In this document: positions 57,061 through 64,000 of the stretch, piece by piece
How the letters are laid out: every line of letters begins with the position of its first letter
Numbering within the stretch: position 1 is the stretch's first letter
Translations under genes and position numbers: made by a program
The notes under the pieces: generated by a model
Database searches by the model: none
What the model saw: only the letters and a program-made list of their open reading frames with translations
What the model was told of the DNA's origin: nothing
Assembly (NCBI RefSeq): GCF_001831475.1
Contig: NZ_CP017688.1
Location: 1,736,001 to 1,800,000 of the forward strand
Length of the DNA: 64,000 nt
Reading direction: 5' to 3'
From: Flavobacterium crassostreae
GTDB lineage: Bacteria > Bacteroidota > Bacteroidia > Flavobacteriales > Flavobacteriaceae

Positions 57061-57627
57061 CTAATACTGCATACTAACGGTTAACTGAAACGCATCTGCA
57101 ATGGCTTTGTCTCCAATGGTGCTAAAAATACTTGCGGAGTTGTATTTGATATCGTATTTAGTTCTGTCTACAACAAGAGTTGTGCTAGCAGTTGTAGGTT
57201 GCACTAAAAGATCAAAAGTAACTGGATTGGTGATTCCTTTAATGGTCAAATCTGCTGCAATGGTATATAGATTTTTTGCTTTGGTTTTGATTCTTTTAAA
57301 TACCAAAACGGCAGTTGGAAACGTATCGGTTCCAAAAAAATCTTTAGACTTTAAATGGGTATTTAGTTTTTGTTGGTATTCGCCAGAAAGATCCGTAGCA
57401 GTTAGTGTCTGCATGGCTACCGTAAAGGTTCCACCAACTAATTTGTTTTGTCTAAACAAAAGCGTACCATCCTTAAAAGCAACCGTACCAGAATGCTCTC
57501 CAGTTACTTTTTTGCCCACCCATGAAATGGTGCTTTTTTGGATGTCAATTTTTTTAGTTTGTGCCGTTACAGATACTGCCGTTAGAGCTACAATTAGAGC
57601 CAGTGCAATTGTTTTTAATTTTTTCAT
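57061..57627 (-). CDS. YceI-family lipid-binding protein, exported
   Basis: 188 aa with a signal peptide (about 1-22, ending VSVTAQ). The YceI lipocalin-like barrel follows: STISWVGKKVTGEHSGTVAF, GGTFTVAMQTLTATDL, LKSKDFFGTDTFPTAVLVF and IKGITNPVTFDL. The family binds isoprenoid chains in the periplasm. It is the second gene of an operon with a MarR regulator (47-nt gap), a pairing common in Bacteroidota. Confidence 0.9.
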   Translation of the reverse strand: MKKLKTIALALIVALTAVSVTAQTKKIDIQKSTISWVGKKVTGEHSGTVAFKDGTLLFRQNKLVGGTFTVAMQTLTATDLSGEYQQKLNTHLKSKDFFGTDTFPTAVLVFKRIKTKAKNLYTIAADLTIKGITNPVTFDLLVQPTTASTTLVVDRTKYDIKYNSASIFSTIGDKAIADAFQLTVSMQY

Positions 57628-57674
57628 TGTGTTTTAGTTTTTAGAGATAGTAATTGGTTTGTTATTAATTTGTT

Positions 57675-58130
57675 TTATGCGTTTCGGTATTTTTCTAACA
57701 AAAAGTTCAATGTTTGGCGTTCTTCTGGGTTCAAATTAGAAGCAAAATACTGCTCATGCGCAACTACTTTGGGTTCTAATTCGGTCAAAATATCCAATCC
57801 CTTTTGAGTAATGGTAACCTCTATTTTGCGTTTGTTATCGGGGCAAACCTTACGCAAAACCAGGTTTTTTAATAATAATTTATCTACCAATCTGGTAGTA
57901 TTGCTTGTTTTGGCAACCATTCTTTCTTGAATGGTAAACATATTTACAGGATTGCCTTTTTGTCCTCTCAAAATTCTCAAAACATTGTACTGCTCACTCG
58001 ATAACTCAAATGGTTTTAAAATTTCGTGAAACTTCTCTGCAACTATATTTTGAGTGTACAATACATTAAGAATAATTTTTTTGGCATCCGTAAGCGCCGT
58101 ATTGGTTTTTATAACATCTTCAATTTTCAT
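57675..58130 (-). CDS. MarR-family transcriptional regulator
   Basis: 151-aa winged-helix regulator. The DNA-binding region spans about 45-105: LSSEQYNVLRILRGQKGN, MFTIQERMVAKTSNTTRLVD and the wing with KVCPDNKRKIEVTITQKG. Dimerisation helices lie at both ends. A perfect 16-bp palindrome (58165-58180) overlaps its own -33 box, so autorepression is predicted. Cotranscribed with yceI, which it probably controls, in response to an unknown ligand. Confidence 0.92.
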   Translation of the reverse strand: MKIEDVIKTNTALTDAKKIILNVLYTQNIVAEKFHEILKPFELSSEQYNVLRILRGQKGNPVNMFTIQERMVAKTSNTTRLVDKLLLKNLVLRKVCPDNKRKIEVTITQKGLDILTELEPKVVAHEQYFASNLNPEERQTLNFLLEKYRNA

Positions 58131-58148
58131 AATCTCAATTTGGGATTA

Positions 58149-58178
58149 CAAAGATATTCTTTTTATTTGTATATACAA
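58149..58178 (-). promoter_or_regulatory. marR-yceI promoter
   Basis: Minus strand: TTG (58178-58176), 19 nt, TATCTTTG (58156-58149), 19 nt before the marR ATG. Confidence 0.65.
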
Positions 58179-58180
58179 AT
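58165..58180. promoter_or_regulatory. MarR operator palindrome
   Basis: ATTTGTATATACAAAT, a perfect 16-bp palindrome covering the -33 TTG of the marR promoter. Length and AT-rich form suit a MarR dimer site. Confidence 0.65.
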
Positions 58181-58261
58181 GTTGAGATAGTTTTTTTAAA
58201 TTCTAAAATAAAAGTAACCACAAATAACCATTCAAGTTCATGGTTTTACGGTTATTTAACC

Positions 58262-58849
58262 TTAAAATAATTTAGAAGCTAAGTTTATAAAATCGGGACC
58301 AATCTGCAAATGTTCCATAGGTTTGCCTGCCAAAACAGTAGGTCTAATAATCCTAAAACCTAATTTTAGATACAATTTTTTGGCCTCTGGATTTGCCTTG
58401 TCAACCAATAAACCTAAAGTTTGTTGTTGGTCCACAACGTGTTTTTGAATCAAAAAACGCAGCAATTGAGAACCCAAACCATTTCCTTGCGCCTCAACCC
58501 GAACCCCAAGACTATCCACATACCATTCGCCTGGTTGCGTTTCGGCCTCCATAACGCCACTGTAGTGATAATGCCTTTTTAAATAGGCAATTATAGGCGC
58601 TCTCAAAGCCACTAATTGCGCGCCATCATACACATTTGCCGCAGCAACAACCCCAGATTCAGTTTGTATCACCCAGCAATTTTGGTATGAATATTGGTTG
58701 TTTTTTTGGGTAATAAATTGCAACAAAAAAGCCTCCGCCTGCGCATAATTTTCTTGACCAATAAAACGATACAGTATTGTATCCATGGCCAGTAACAAAC
58801 AAGTAGCAAGAGCAGGAGCATCAGATAAAACGGCTTTTCGGATTAGCAT
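58262..58849 (-). CDS. GNAT-family N-acetyltransferase
   Basis: 195 aa. Acetyl-CoA-binding motif A is VDSLGVRVEAQGNGLGSQLL (Q/RxxGxG/A form) near residue 135, and motif B is LLVDKANPEAKKLYLKLGFR. The N-terminus MLIRKAVLSDAPALA is the typical RimI-like strand. ATG 58849 is chosen; the frame from 58900 adds 17 hydrophobic residues outside the domain. Substrate unknown. Single gene between marR and repeat copy C. Confidence 0.88.
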   Translation of the reverse strand: MLIRKAVLSDAPALATCLLLAMDTILYRFIGQENYAQAEAFLLQFITQKNNQYSYQNCWVIQTESGVVAAANVYDGAQLVALRAPIIAYLKRHYHYSGVMEAETQPGEWYVDSLGVRVEAQGNGLGSQLLRFLIQKHVVDQQQTLGLLVDKANPEAKKLYLKLGFRIIRPTVLAGKPMEHLQIGPDFINLASKLF

Positions 58850-58992
58850 TACAAATATTTTTGAGTGTTGTTTTAAAAAAAGAAACAGTTTAAGATCCAA
58901 ACCAGAGTCCGTATGTAAAAGTACTCCATCAAACCCAAAAAAACTTTTTTAAGGAGCAGAAACAATGCGTTTTGTAATAATACACCCACCTA

Positions 58993-59055
58993 CTATCCGC
59001 TGTATCTCTTGTTTTTGCTATCGCAACACAAGAGGATGCCGCTTCTATTAGGGCT
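58993..59055 (+). repeat. Interspersed hairpin element, copy C
   Basis: Begins CTATCCGCTGTATCTCTTGT and ends AGAGGATGCCGCTTCTATTAG (last 20 bases from GAGGATG). The central stem is TCTCTTGT/ACAAGAGGA, different from the other copies. A 277-nt gene-free gap between the GNAT and bestrophin genes holds it; the left outer block seen in A and B is truncated. Confidence 0.65.
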
Positions 59056-59177
59056 AAATTAGGGTATTTTGTTTTTTCAAATACCGTCACATAGATATTC
59101 TGGACAATATACCTAATTTGACCAACAGAAAATACTATTTAGACCCAAAACAAGCTTTTGTATTGGTGGAGATTGCT

Positions 59178-60035
59178 TTATAACAATTCTTCGACATGTC
59201 TTTTGATATTTTCGGCAATTTTTTTGGTTGGCAAATCATTAGCATCGTGTCCAAAAGGATCTTCAATCTCTTCGGCAATTAACTCCAAACTAGCCAAAAC
59301 ATAAAAAGTAAAAATAACCACCGGAATTACATAATACCCAAGATTGAATACATACCCAAAGGGCAATGTCATAACATAAAAAAAGATAAATTTTTTGATA
59401 AAAGCACTATACGAATACGGAATAGGAGTGTTCTTTATACGCTCACAGGCTCCACAAATATCCGTAAACGATTGTATTTCGTGGTTTAATATAATGAGTT
59501 GGTCTCCAGTGATTTTTTTAGACATATACAGCTCATTTATTTTATAAAACAATATCTTGGCAACCTGATTAGGGCGGTGGTTGTGGTGTTCTAGAACTAC
59601 ACCATCAAAAAGTTGCTTGCTAGTTTGTTCGTTCTTTAGATGTTTATTAAGTATCGAAGCATAACTAGGAATTATTTTTCTAAAAAAAGCTCGATCCGAT
59701 TCTTCGGTCAAAATAGCCGATAATTTTAAGGCCAAATTACGAGAATTATTAACCAAACTACCCCATATTTTTCGACCTTCCCACCATCGGTCATAAGCCG
59801 TATTGGTTCTAAAAACTAGCAACAAAGAAATAACAAAGCCCAGCATACCATGCATGATAGAAATGTTTTTTACATGGCTATTTTCGGGCAGAACCCAATA
59901 TTCAATTTCTAAATACGCTATTGCTGCGGCATACAAACCAATAAAAAGCATCATAGGTATTAATTGTCTAAAGGTGTCGGCTTTATGAAATCGAAAGATA
60001 AAGGTAATCCAGTCTTTTGGGTTGTAAGAGATCAT
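59178..60035 (-). CDS. Bestrophin-family (YneE-like) ion channel
   Basis: 285-aa inner-membrane protein of the bacterial bestrophin family, homologous to anion/cation channels of pentameric form. Typical marks: MISYNPKDWITFIF, RTNTAYDRWWEGRKIWG, NHRPNQVA, FVFNL-like segment FGYVFNLGYYVIPVVIF, and the C-terminal EEIEDPFGHDANDLP. About four transmembrane helices. It ends 15 nt after the start region of the recG gene is reached on the same strand (recG stop at 60051), so they may share a transcript, recG first. Confidence 0.92.
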   Translation of the reverse strand: MISYNPKDWITFIFRFHKADTFRQLIPMMLFIGLYAAAIAYLEIEYWVLPENSHVKNISIMHGMLGFVISLLLVFRTNTAYDRWWEGRKIWGSLVNNSRNLALKLSAILTEESDRAFFRKIIPSYASILNKHLKNEQTSKQLFDGVVLEHHNHRPNQVAKILFYKINELYMSKKITGDQLIILNHEIQSFTDICGACERIKNTPIPYSYSAFIKKFIFFYVMTLPFGYVFNLGYYVIPVVIFTFYVLASLELIAEEIEDPFGHDANDLPTKKIAENIKRHVEELL

Positions 60036-60050
60036 GTTTTTGGGTGGTTT

Positions 60051-62159
60051 TTAACTAATATAATTCCAGATGTTTTTCTTTTTGGTTAACTCCAAATATA
60101 CCGCTCTCATGCCTGCATGCTCTGGTTTCTGTAGTGGCGCATCTTCTTTTAGTATTTTCATGGCGTGATTTCTAGCAAGAGCCAGAATATCTTTGTCTTT
60201 GACAATATCTGCAATTTGTAGGTGGAGCACTCCACTTTGTTGGGTTCCCATCAGGTTACCAGGTCCTCGGAGTTTGAGGTCTACTTCGGCAATTTCAAAA
60301 CCATCATTAGTACCTACCATAGTTTCCATTCTGGTTTTACTATCGTTGCTGAGTTTAAAACTAGTCATCAAAATGCAATAACTTTGATCTGCACCACGCC
60401 CCACACGCCCCCGCAATTGGTGTAGCTGCGAGAGTCCAAAACGTTCGGCACTCTCAATAACCATCACCGAGGCATTAGGGACATTCACACCAACTTCAAT
60501 CACCGTGGTTGCAACCATAATATTGGTTTTGCCTTCAGCAAAGCGTTTCATCTCGGCATCTTTGTCTGCGGGTTTCATTTTTCCGTGCAAGATAGATATA
60601 GCGTATTGCGGCAACGGAAAATCTCTAGAAATACTTTCGTAGCCATCCATTAAATCCTTGTAATCCATTTTTTCGGATTCCTGGATCAAGGGATAAACAA
60701 TATAGATCTGACGTCCAATAGCTATTTGATCCCGTATAAATTTCCAAACCTTTAGGCGGTTGCTGTCAAAGCGGTGTACGGTTTGGATGGGTTTTCTGCC
60801 AGGAGGCAATTCATCAATTACCGAAATATCCAAATCACCATACAGACTCATGGCCAATGTTCTGGGTATTGGCGTAGCGGTCATGACCAAAACATGGGGC
60901 GGAATACTGTTTTTTTTCCATAATTTAGAGCGTTGTTCTACCCCAAAACGATGCTGCTCATCAATAACGGCTAGCCCTAAATTTTGGAATTTTACTTTGT
61001 CTTCTAACAGTGCATGGGTGCCAATGAGTATTTGTAAACTTCCGTTTTCTAGTTCTTCTTGTATGGTTCTTCTGGCAGCTATTTTGCTAGATCCGGTGAG
61101 TAGTTTTATATTTAAATCCAGCTTTTGAGCCAATTCTGAAAGACCTATAAAGTGTTGGTTGGCCAGTATCTCCGTGGGTGCCATTAGGCAAGCCTGAAAA
61201 CCATTATCTAATGCCAGTAGCATAGTCATAAAAGCTACTATGGTTTTTCCGGAACCTACATCTCCTTGTAATAAACGATTCATTTGGGCATTACTACCCA
61301 TATCGGTTCGTATTTCTTTGATTACTCTTTTTTGAGCACCCGTGAGTTCAAAAGGCAGATGGTGTTGGTAAAAACCATTAAAAAAAGTACCTACAACTGC
61401 AAAGGGATGCCCTTTTATTTTGTGTTTCTGGATTAGGTTTTTGGTAATTAATTGCAATTGAATGAAAAACAACTCTTCAAACTTGAGTCTATACTGGGCT
61501 TGTGCCAAAGCGGTACTGCTTTTAGGAAAATGAATTTGTAATAAGGCGTCTTTTTTAGAAATTAGTTTTAATTCTTGCAGTAAATAATCTGGAAGCGTTT
61601 CTGTAAATAAGGCTTGGGTTTCCTGAAATAATTGCTGCATTATTTTGTTAATAACCCGGTTGCTAACCCCTCTATTGGCCAAGGTTTCTGTAGATGGGTA
61701 GACAGCCTGCATGGCCGAACGCAAGCTGGTTTGGTGCTCCGTGAGTAGTTCTATCTCGGGATGTGCGATGCTGTAAATTCCGTTGAAAGAACTGCATTTT
61801 CCAAAAACCACACTTATTTCATTTATTTTTAAGGATTCTCTAACCCATTTCTGTCCTTGAAACCAGACCAATTCCATTTGGCCTGTAGCATCTACAAAGG
61901 TAGCCACAAGACGTTTTTTGCCTTTACCAAATTCTACCGTTTTGATATGGGTAATTTTGCCAACAATCTGCACCTCAGCAGCACTGTCTTGTAACTCGTT
62001 AATTTTATAATAGCGGGTGCGGTCAATGTAGCGGTTGGGGTAGAGCTGGATTAAATCTCCATACTTGTGGATTCCTAACTCTTTGCGTAGCAATCCGCCA
62101 CGAGTGGGACCCACGCCTTTTAGGTATTCTATAGGGGTAAGTAAGAGGTTGTTAGACAT
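60051..62159 (-). CDS. recG: ATP-dependent DNA helicase RecG
   Basis: 702-aa branch-migrating helicase that reverses stalled forks. Wedge/OB domain (about 50-190), DEAD-like domain with Walker A GDVGSGKT (about 300) and DEQH box VIDEQHRFG, helicase C domain with VEVGVNVPNASVMVIE and QLHQLRGRVGRG, and the C-terminal RecG tail. ATG 62159 gives MSNNLLLTPIEYLKGVGP, the normal start; the longer frame to 62303 adds 48 residues not seen in the family. Upstream lies the AT-rich right-end block. Confidence 0.96.
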   Translation of the reverse strand: MSNNLLLTPIEYLKGVGPTRGGLLRKELGIHKYGDLIQLYPNRYIDRTRYYKINELQDSAAEVQIVGKITHIKTVEFGKGKKRLVATFVDATGQMELVWFQGQKWVRESLKINEISVVFGKCSSFNGIYSIAHPEIELLTEHQTSLRSAMQAVYPSTETLANRGVSNRVINKIMQQLFQETQALFTETLPDYLLQELKLISKKDALLQIHFPKSSTALAQAQYRLKFEELFFIQLQLITKNLIQKHKIKGHPFAVVGTFFNGFYQHHLPFELTGAQKRVIKEIRTDMGSNAQMNRLLQGDVGSGKTIVAFMTMLLALDNGFQACLMAPTEILANQHFIGLSELAQKLDLNIKLLTGSSKIAARRTIQEELENGSLQILIGTHALLEDKVKFQNLGLAVIDEQHRFGVEQRSKLWKKNSIPPHVLVMTATPIPRTLAMSLYGDLDISVIDELPPGRKPIQTVHRFDSNRLKVWKFIRDQIAIGRQIYIVYPLIQESEKMDYKDLMDGYESISRDFPLPQYAISILHGKMKPADKDAEMKRFAEGKTNIMVATTVIEVGVNVPNASVMVIESAERFGLSQLHQLRGRVGRGADQSYCILMTSFKLSNDSKTRMETMVGTNDGFEIAEVDLKLRGPGNLMGTQQSGVLHLQIADIVKDKDILALARNHAMKILKEDAPLQKPEHAGMRAVYLELTKKKNIWNYIS

Positions 62160-62365
62160 GTATTTTATTTTTAATAAAAAGCCAAAAAGCAATAGTTTGC
62201 CGCATTGCTTTGCAATGGAATGGTATCCAAAGCGAAGATAGTTTTTTGTTTGGAAATTAAAAACAACATGCTTTGAAAATAAAATACCAAGAAAGTCGGA
62301 CAAGTCTCGGCTAATAGGTGATTTTACATAAAAAAAATAGTTATAAAGAAATTTATTGAATTTAA
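62160..62365. other. Junction between recG and the AT-rich block
   Basis: 206 nt without a gene. It must hold the recG promoter; only a weak minus-strand TATCTTCG was seen. Base composition becomes clearly more AT-rich from about 62330. Confidence 0.5.
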
Positions 62366-62938
62366 CAATTGTTAAGTTTTGCTTTTAAGATTAGCAATAC
62401 ATTCGTTCCTGTTTTATTTGTAAATGTTTCAAATGCTTGGAATTTATCAAAAAATAAAAGATTGATTGTCAATGCTGGCGGTCTCTATTTTGAATTACTA
62501 TTTGTTAGTTTTTTATTTTTAATTTACTTTTTTAACAATAGATTTGAATTGTTATTTATTAGCTTCGTAATTTTAGTACAAATGTTATTTCAGTTTAATC
62601 CTTTTATCAGAACCGATGGCTATTGGATTTTGTCTGACTTTTTAGATATTCCAAATCGTAAACAAAAATCACTAATGGAACTAAAAAAAACATTCTTAAT
62701 TTATAAAAATCCAAAAATTCAGATTAATAAACCCTTATTTATTTATGGATTAATCGGTTTTCTTTTAAGTTATTTAGTCATATTTGGGGCATTTATAAAA
62801 GATAATTCTGTAATCTATATTTTTGGAAATGCTTCAAAATTATTTTTTGACTACAAAAATAACTCTTTTAATTTCTTGCATGTTTTAGTTTTTTTAGCGT
62901 CTATTTTATTCTATATTTTGCTAATCAAGGAAGGTTTA
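62366..62938 (+). pseudogene. M50-like peptide-maturation membrane protein, C-terminal part
   Basis: Open in one frame from just after a TAA at 62363, with no good ATG near its beginning. Two blocks resemble the C-terminal half of M50-type 'peptide zinc metalloprotease' proteins of peptide/bacteriocin export systems: FVPVLFVNVSNAWNLSKNKR (62402-62461) and NPFIRTDGYWILSDFLDIPN (62597-62656), followed by hydrophobic helices. The HExxH-bearing N-terminal half is absent. The frame continues without a stop into the next domain. I infer a 5'-truncated gene; a natural short fusion protein cannot be excluded. Confidence 0.55.
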
Positions 62939-64000
62939 ATGTTATTAAAAAGTATTAAAAATTTTAAAAAAACAGTTTTTTTAGCAACACTATTATTGAT
63001 AAGTTTTGAGGGATTTTCTCAATGCCAATTAATTGGTAAAGTGGTAGATATAAATAAACACCCTATCGCATATGCAACTATTTGGTCAAAATCAAATCCG
63101 ACTGGTGTGGTTTCTAATGAAAATGGTGCGTTTTCAATCAATATAAACCAACAATCTACAAATGACACTATTTACTTGTCACACATAGGTTTCAAAAAGG
63201 CACTATTAAAAATCAGCAATTGCAATAAGACAGAATTTACATTGGAAGATGATGTGATTCAATTGTCTGAAGTTGCAATTTTATCAATAAAAGGAATAGA
63301 TATAATAAATAAAGTTAAAGAAAAAATACCATCAAATTATCCTGTTAACGCAACTGTAAATTCTATTTATTTTAACTACGAGGTTAAAAATGATAACGCT
63401 TTTCTAGCTTATTTTGACGGAGAATTAAATTTAAATATTCCGAATTACAATAAAAATAATAGCCTAGATGCTAGACTAATAAGCTTAAAATTGAATGTAA
63501 ATAATTTGGATAAAATCAAAAACTTTTATTCTCCTTCTCCCAAAAGTATAATTGCATCTTTTTTTCCTTTAAACCTACCATTTATCAAAAACGAAAAGGA
63601 TTATACATTTGAAGTCAATAAATTTACATCGGATAAAGAGACTTATTATAATGTTACTTTTATCCCCAAAAATTCACAAAAAAAATGGCAGTACCAAGGG
63701 AATTTTATTGTAGATTCAAAAACTTTTGCTATTACGGAGAGTAATTTTAATCTTGTAAAAAACGTCCAAAACAAAGATACTTCTATAAGTATTGGTCTTT
63801 CAAATAGTAAAACAGTTACTTCATCCAATTCAGAAGAGTATGTTGTTAAATATAAATTAGTTGGTAATTTATATTATAATAATTTTTTAAAATACGCGAC
63901 TGATGTTAGTTTTTATGACTCAAAAATAGACAAGACACAAAATATTTTTATCCAATCGGTACTTTTGACTAACGGGTTTAATAGCAACCCTAAATCAGAA
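62939..64000 (+). CDS. Carboxypeptidase-regulatory-like domain protein, exported (partial)
   Basis: Runs off the right edge; 354 codons are visible without a stop. From the internal ATG 62939 it has a signal-like N-terminus (KTVFLATLLLISFEGFSQC), then a CarbopepD_reg-2 domain: QLIGKVVDINKHPIAYATI, GVVSNENGAFSI, LSHIGFKKALL and IQLSEVAI (about residues 30-115), and then an unrecognised beta-rich region. Such proteins are outer-membrane or periplasmic in Bacteroidota. It is in the same frame as the M50-like fragment, so either both are one polypeptide or translation starts afresh at 62939. Markedly AT-rich codon use compared with its neighbours. Confidence 0.7.
   Translation, partial: MLLKSIKNFKKTVFLATLLLISFEGFSQCQLIGKVVDINKHPIAYATIWSKSNPTGVVSNENGAFSININQQSTNDTIYLSHIGFKKALLKISNCNKTEFTLEDDVIQLSEVAILSIKGIDIINKVKEKIPSNYPVNATVNSIYFNYEVKNDNAFLAYFDGELNLNIPNYNKNNSLDARLISLKLNVNNLDKIKNFYSPSPKSIIASFFPLNLPFIKNEKDYTFEVNKFTSDKETYYNVTFIPKNSQKKWQYQGNFIVDSKTFAITESNFNLVKNVQNKDTSISIGLSNSKTVTSSNSEEYVVKYKLVGNLYYNNFLKYATDVSFYDSKIDKTQNIFIQSVLLTNGFNSNPKSE

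Noticed and set aside
59083..59183. Coding-like plus-strand stretch (DNIPNLTNRKYYLDPKQAFV) after repeat copy C
   Set aside because: No start codon, about 35 residues, unrecognised; it may be a gene fragment, but evidence is too thin.

Overview
The window looks like chromosomal DNA of a Flavobacterium-like member of the Flavobacteriaceae (Bacteroidota). The evidence is a 16S rRNA of clear Flavobacterium type, many promoters of the Bacteroidota form (-33 TTG/TTTG, about 19-22 nt, -7 TAnnTTTG), a T9SS C-terminal sorting domain, a lipoprotein-type TamL beside TamB, a bacillithiol-system YtxJ, and several flavobacterial DUF families (DUF4294, DUF4494). The DNA is moderately AT-rich throughout. The last 1.6 kb is visibly more AT-rich and looks acquired.

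Layout. 1-5.7 kb: the end of phoH, an SDR dehydrogenase, a Cof-type HAD phosphatase, purC, a YjdF-like membrane protein, an M42 peptidase and a divergent DUF4294 protein. 5.7-11.8 kb: one complete rRNA operon (16S, tRNA-Ile(GAU), tRNA-Ala(UGC), 23S, 5S) with three tandem promoters, matching processing stems around 16S and 23S, and a strong terminator. 11.9-12.9 kb: a decayed ISL3-type transposase. 12.9-26 kb: pheT, sdaA, the envelope pair tamL-tamB, a patatin phospholipase and a thioesterase. 26.3-30.6 kb: the sbcDC nuclease operon. 30.6-41.4 kb: DUF1801, MgtC/DUF4010, a cyclase, clpB, ytxJ, DUF389-nhaA, yaaA and a TetR regulator. 41.6-43.3 kb: a doxX-tetR-nitroreductase operon with a palindromic operator. 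43.5-47.7 kb: DUF4494, a divergent Cys/Met-type PLP enzyme and a two-gene secreted module with a T9SS tail. 47.9-55.4 kb: a full trp operon on the minus strand (trpE-G-D-C-F-B, a GGCT-fold gene, trpA). 55.5-62.2 kb: a secreted beta-helix protein, marR-yceI with a palindromic operator, a GNAT acetyltransferase, a bestrophin and recG. 62.4-64 kb: the C-terminal part of an M50-like peptide-maturation membrane protein, fused in frame to a carboxypeptidase-regulatory-domain protein that runs off the window.

Most notable observations. (1) A 16-residue leader peptide with three consecutive Trp codons lies upstream of trpE, with a terminator and a competing antiterminator: a classical ribosome-stalling attenuator. 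(2) A family of about 65-85 bp interspersed elements occurs at least five times between genes; conserved end blocks enclose a hairpin whose sequence differs in every copy. (3) The AT-rich right edge carries an M50-like fragment without its HExxH half, fused to an exported regulatory-domain protein. (4) Several predicted operators (MarR, TetR/DoxX, tandem repeats before another TetR) overlap or adjoin recognisable Bacteroidota promoters.
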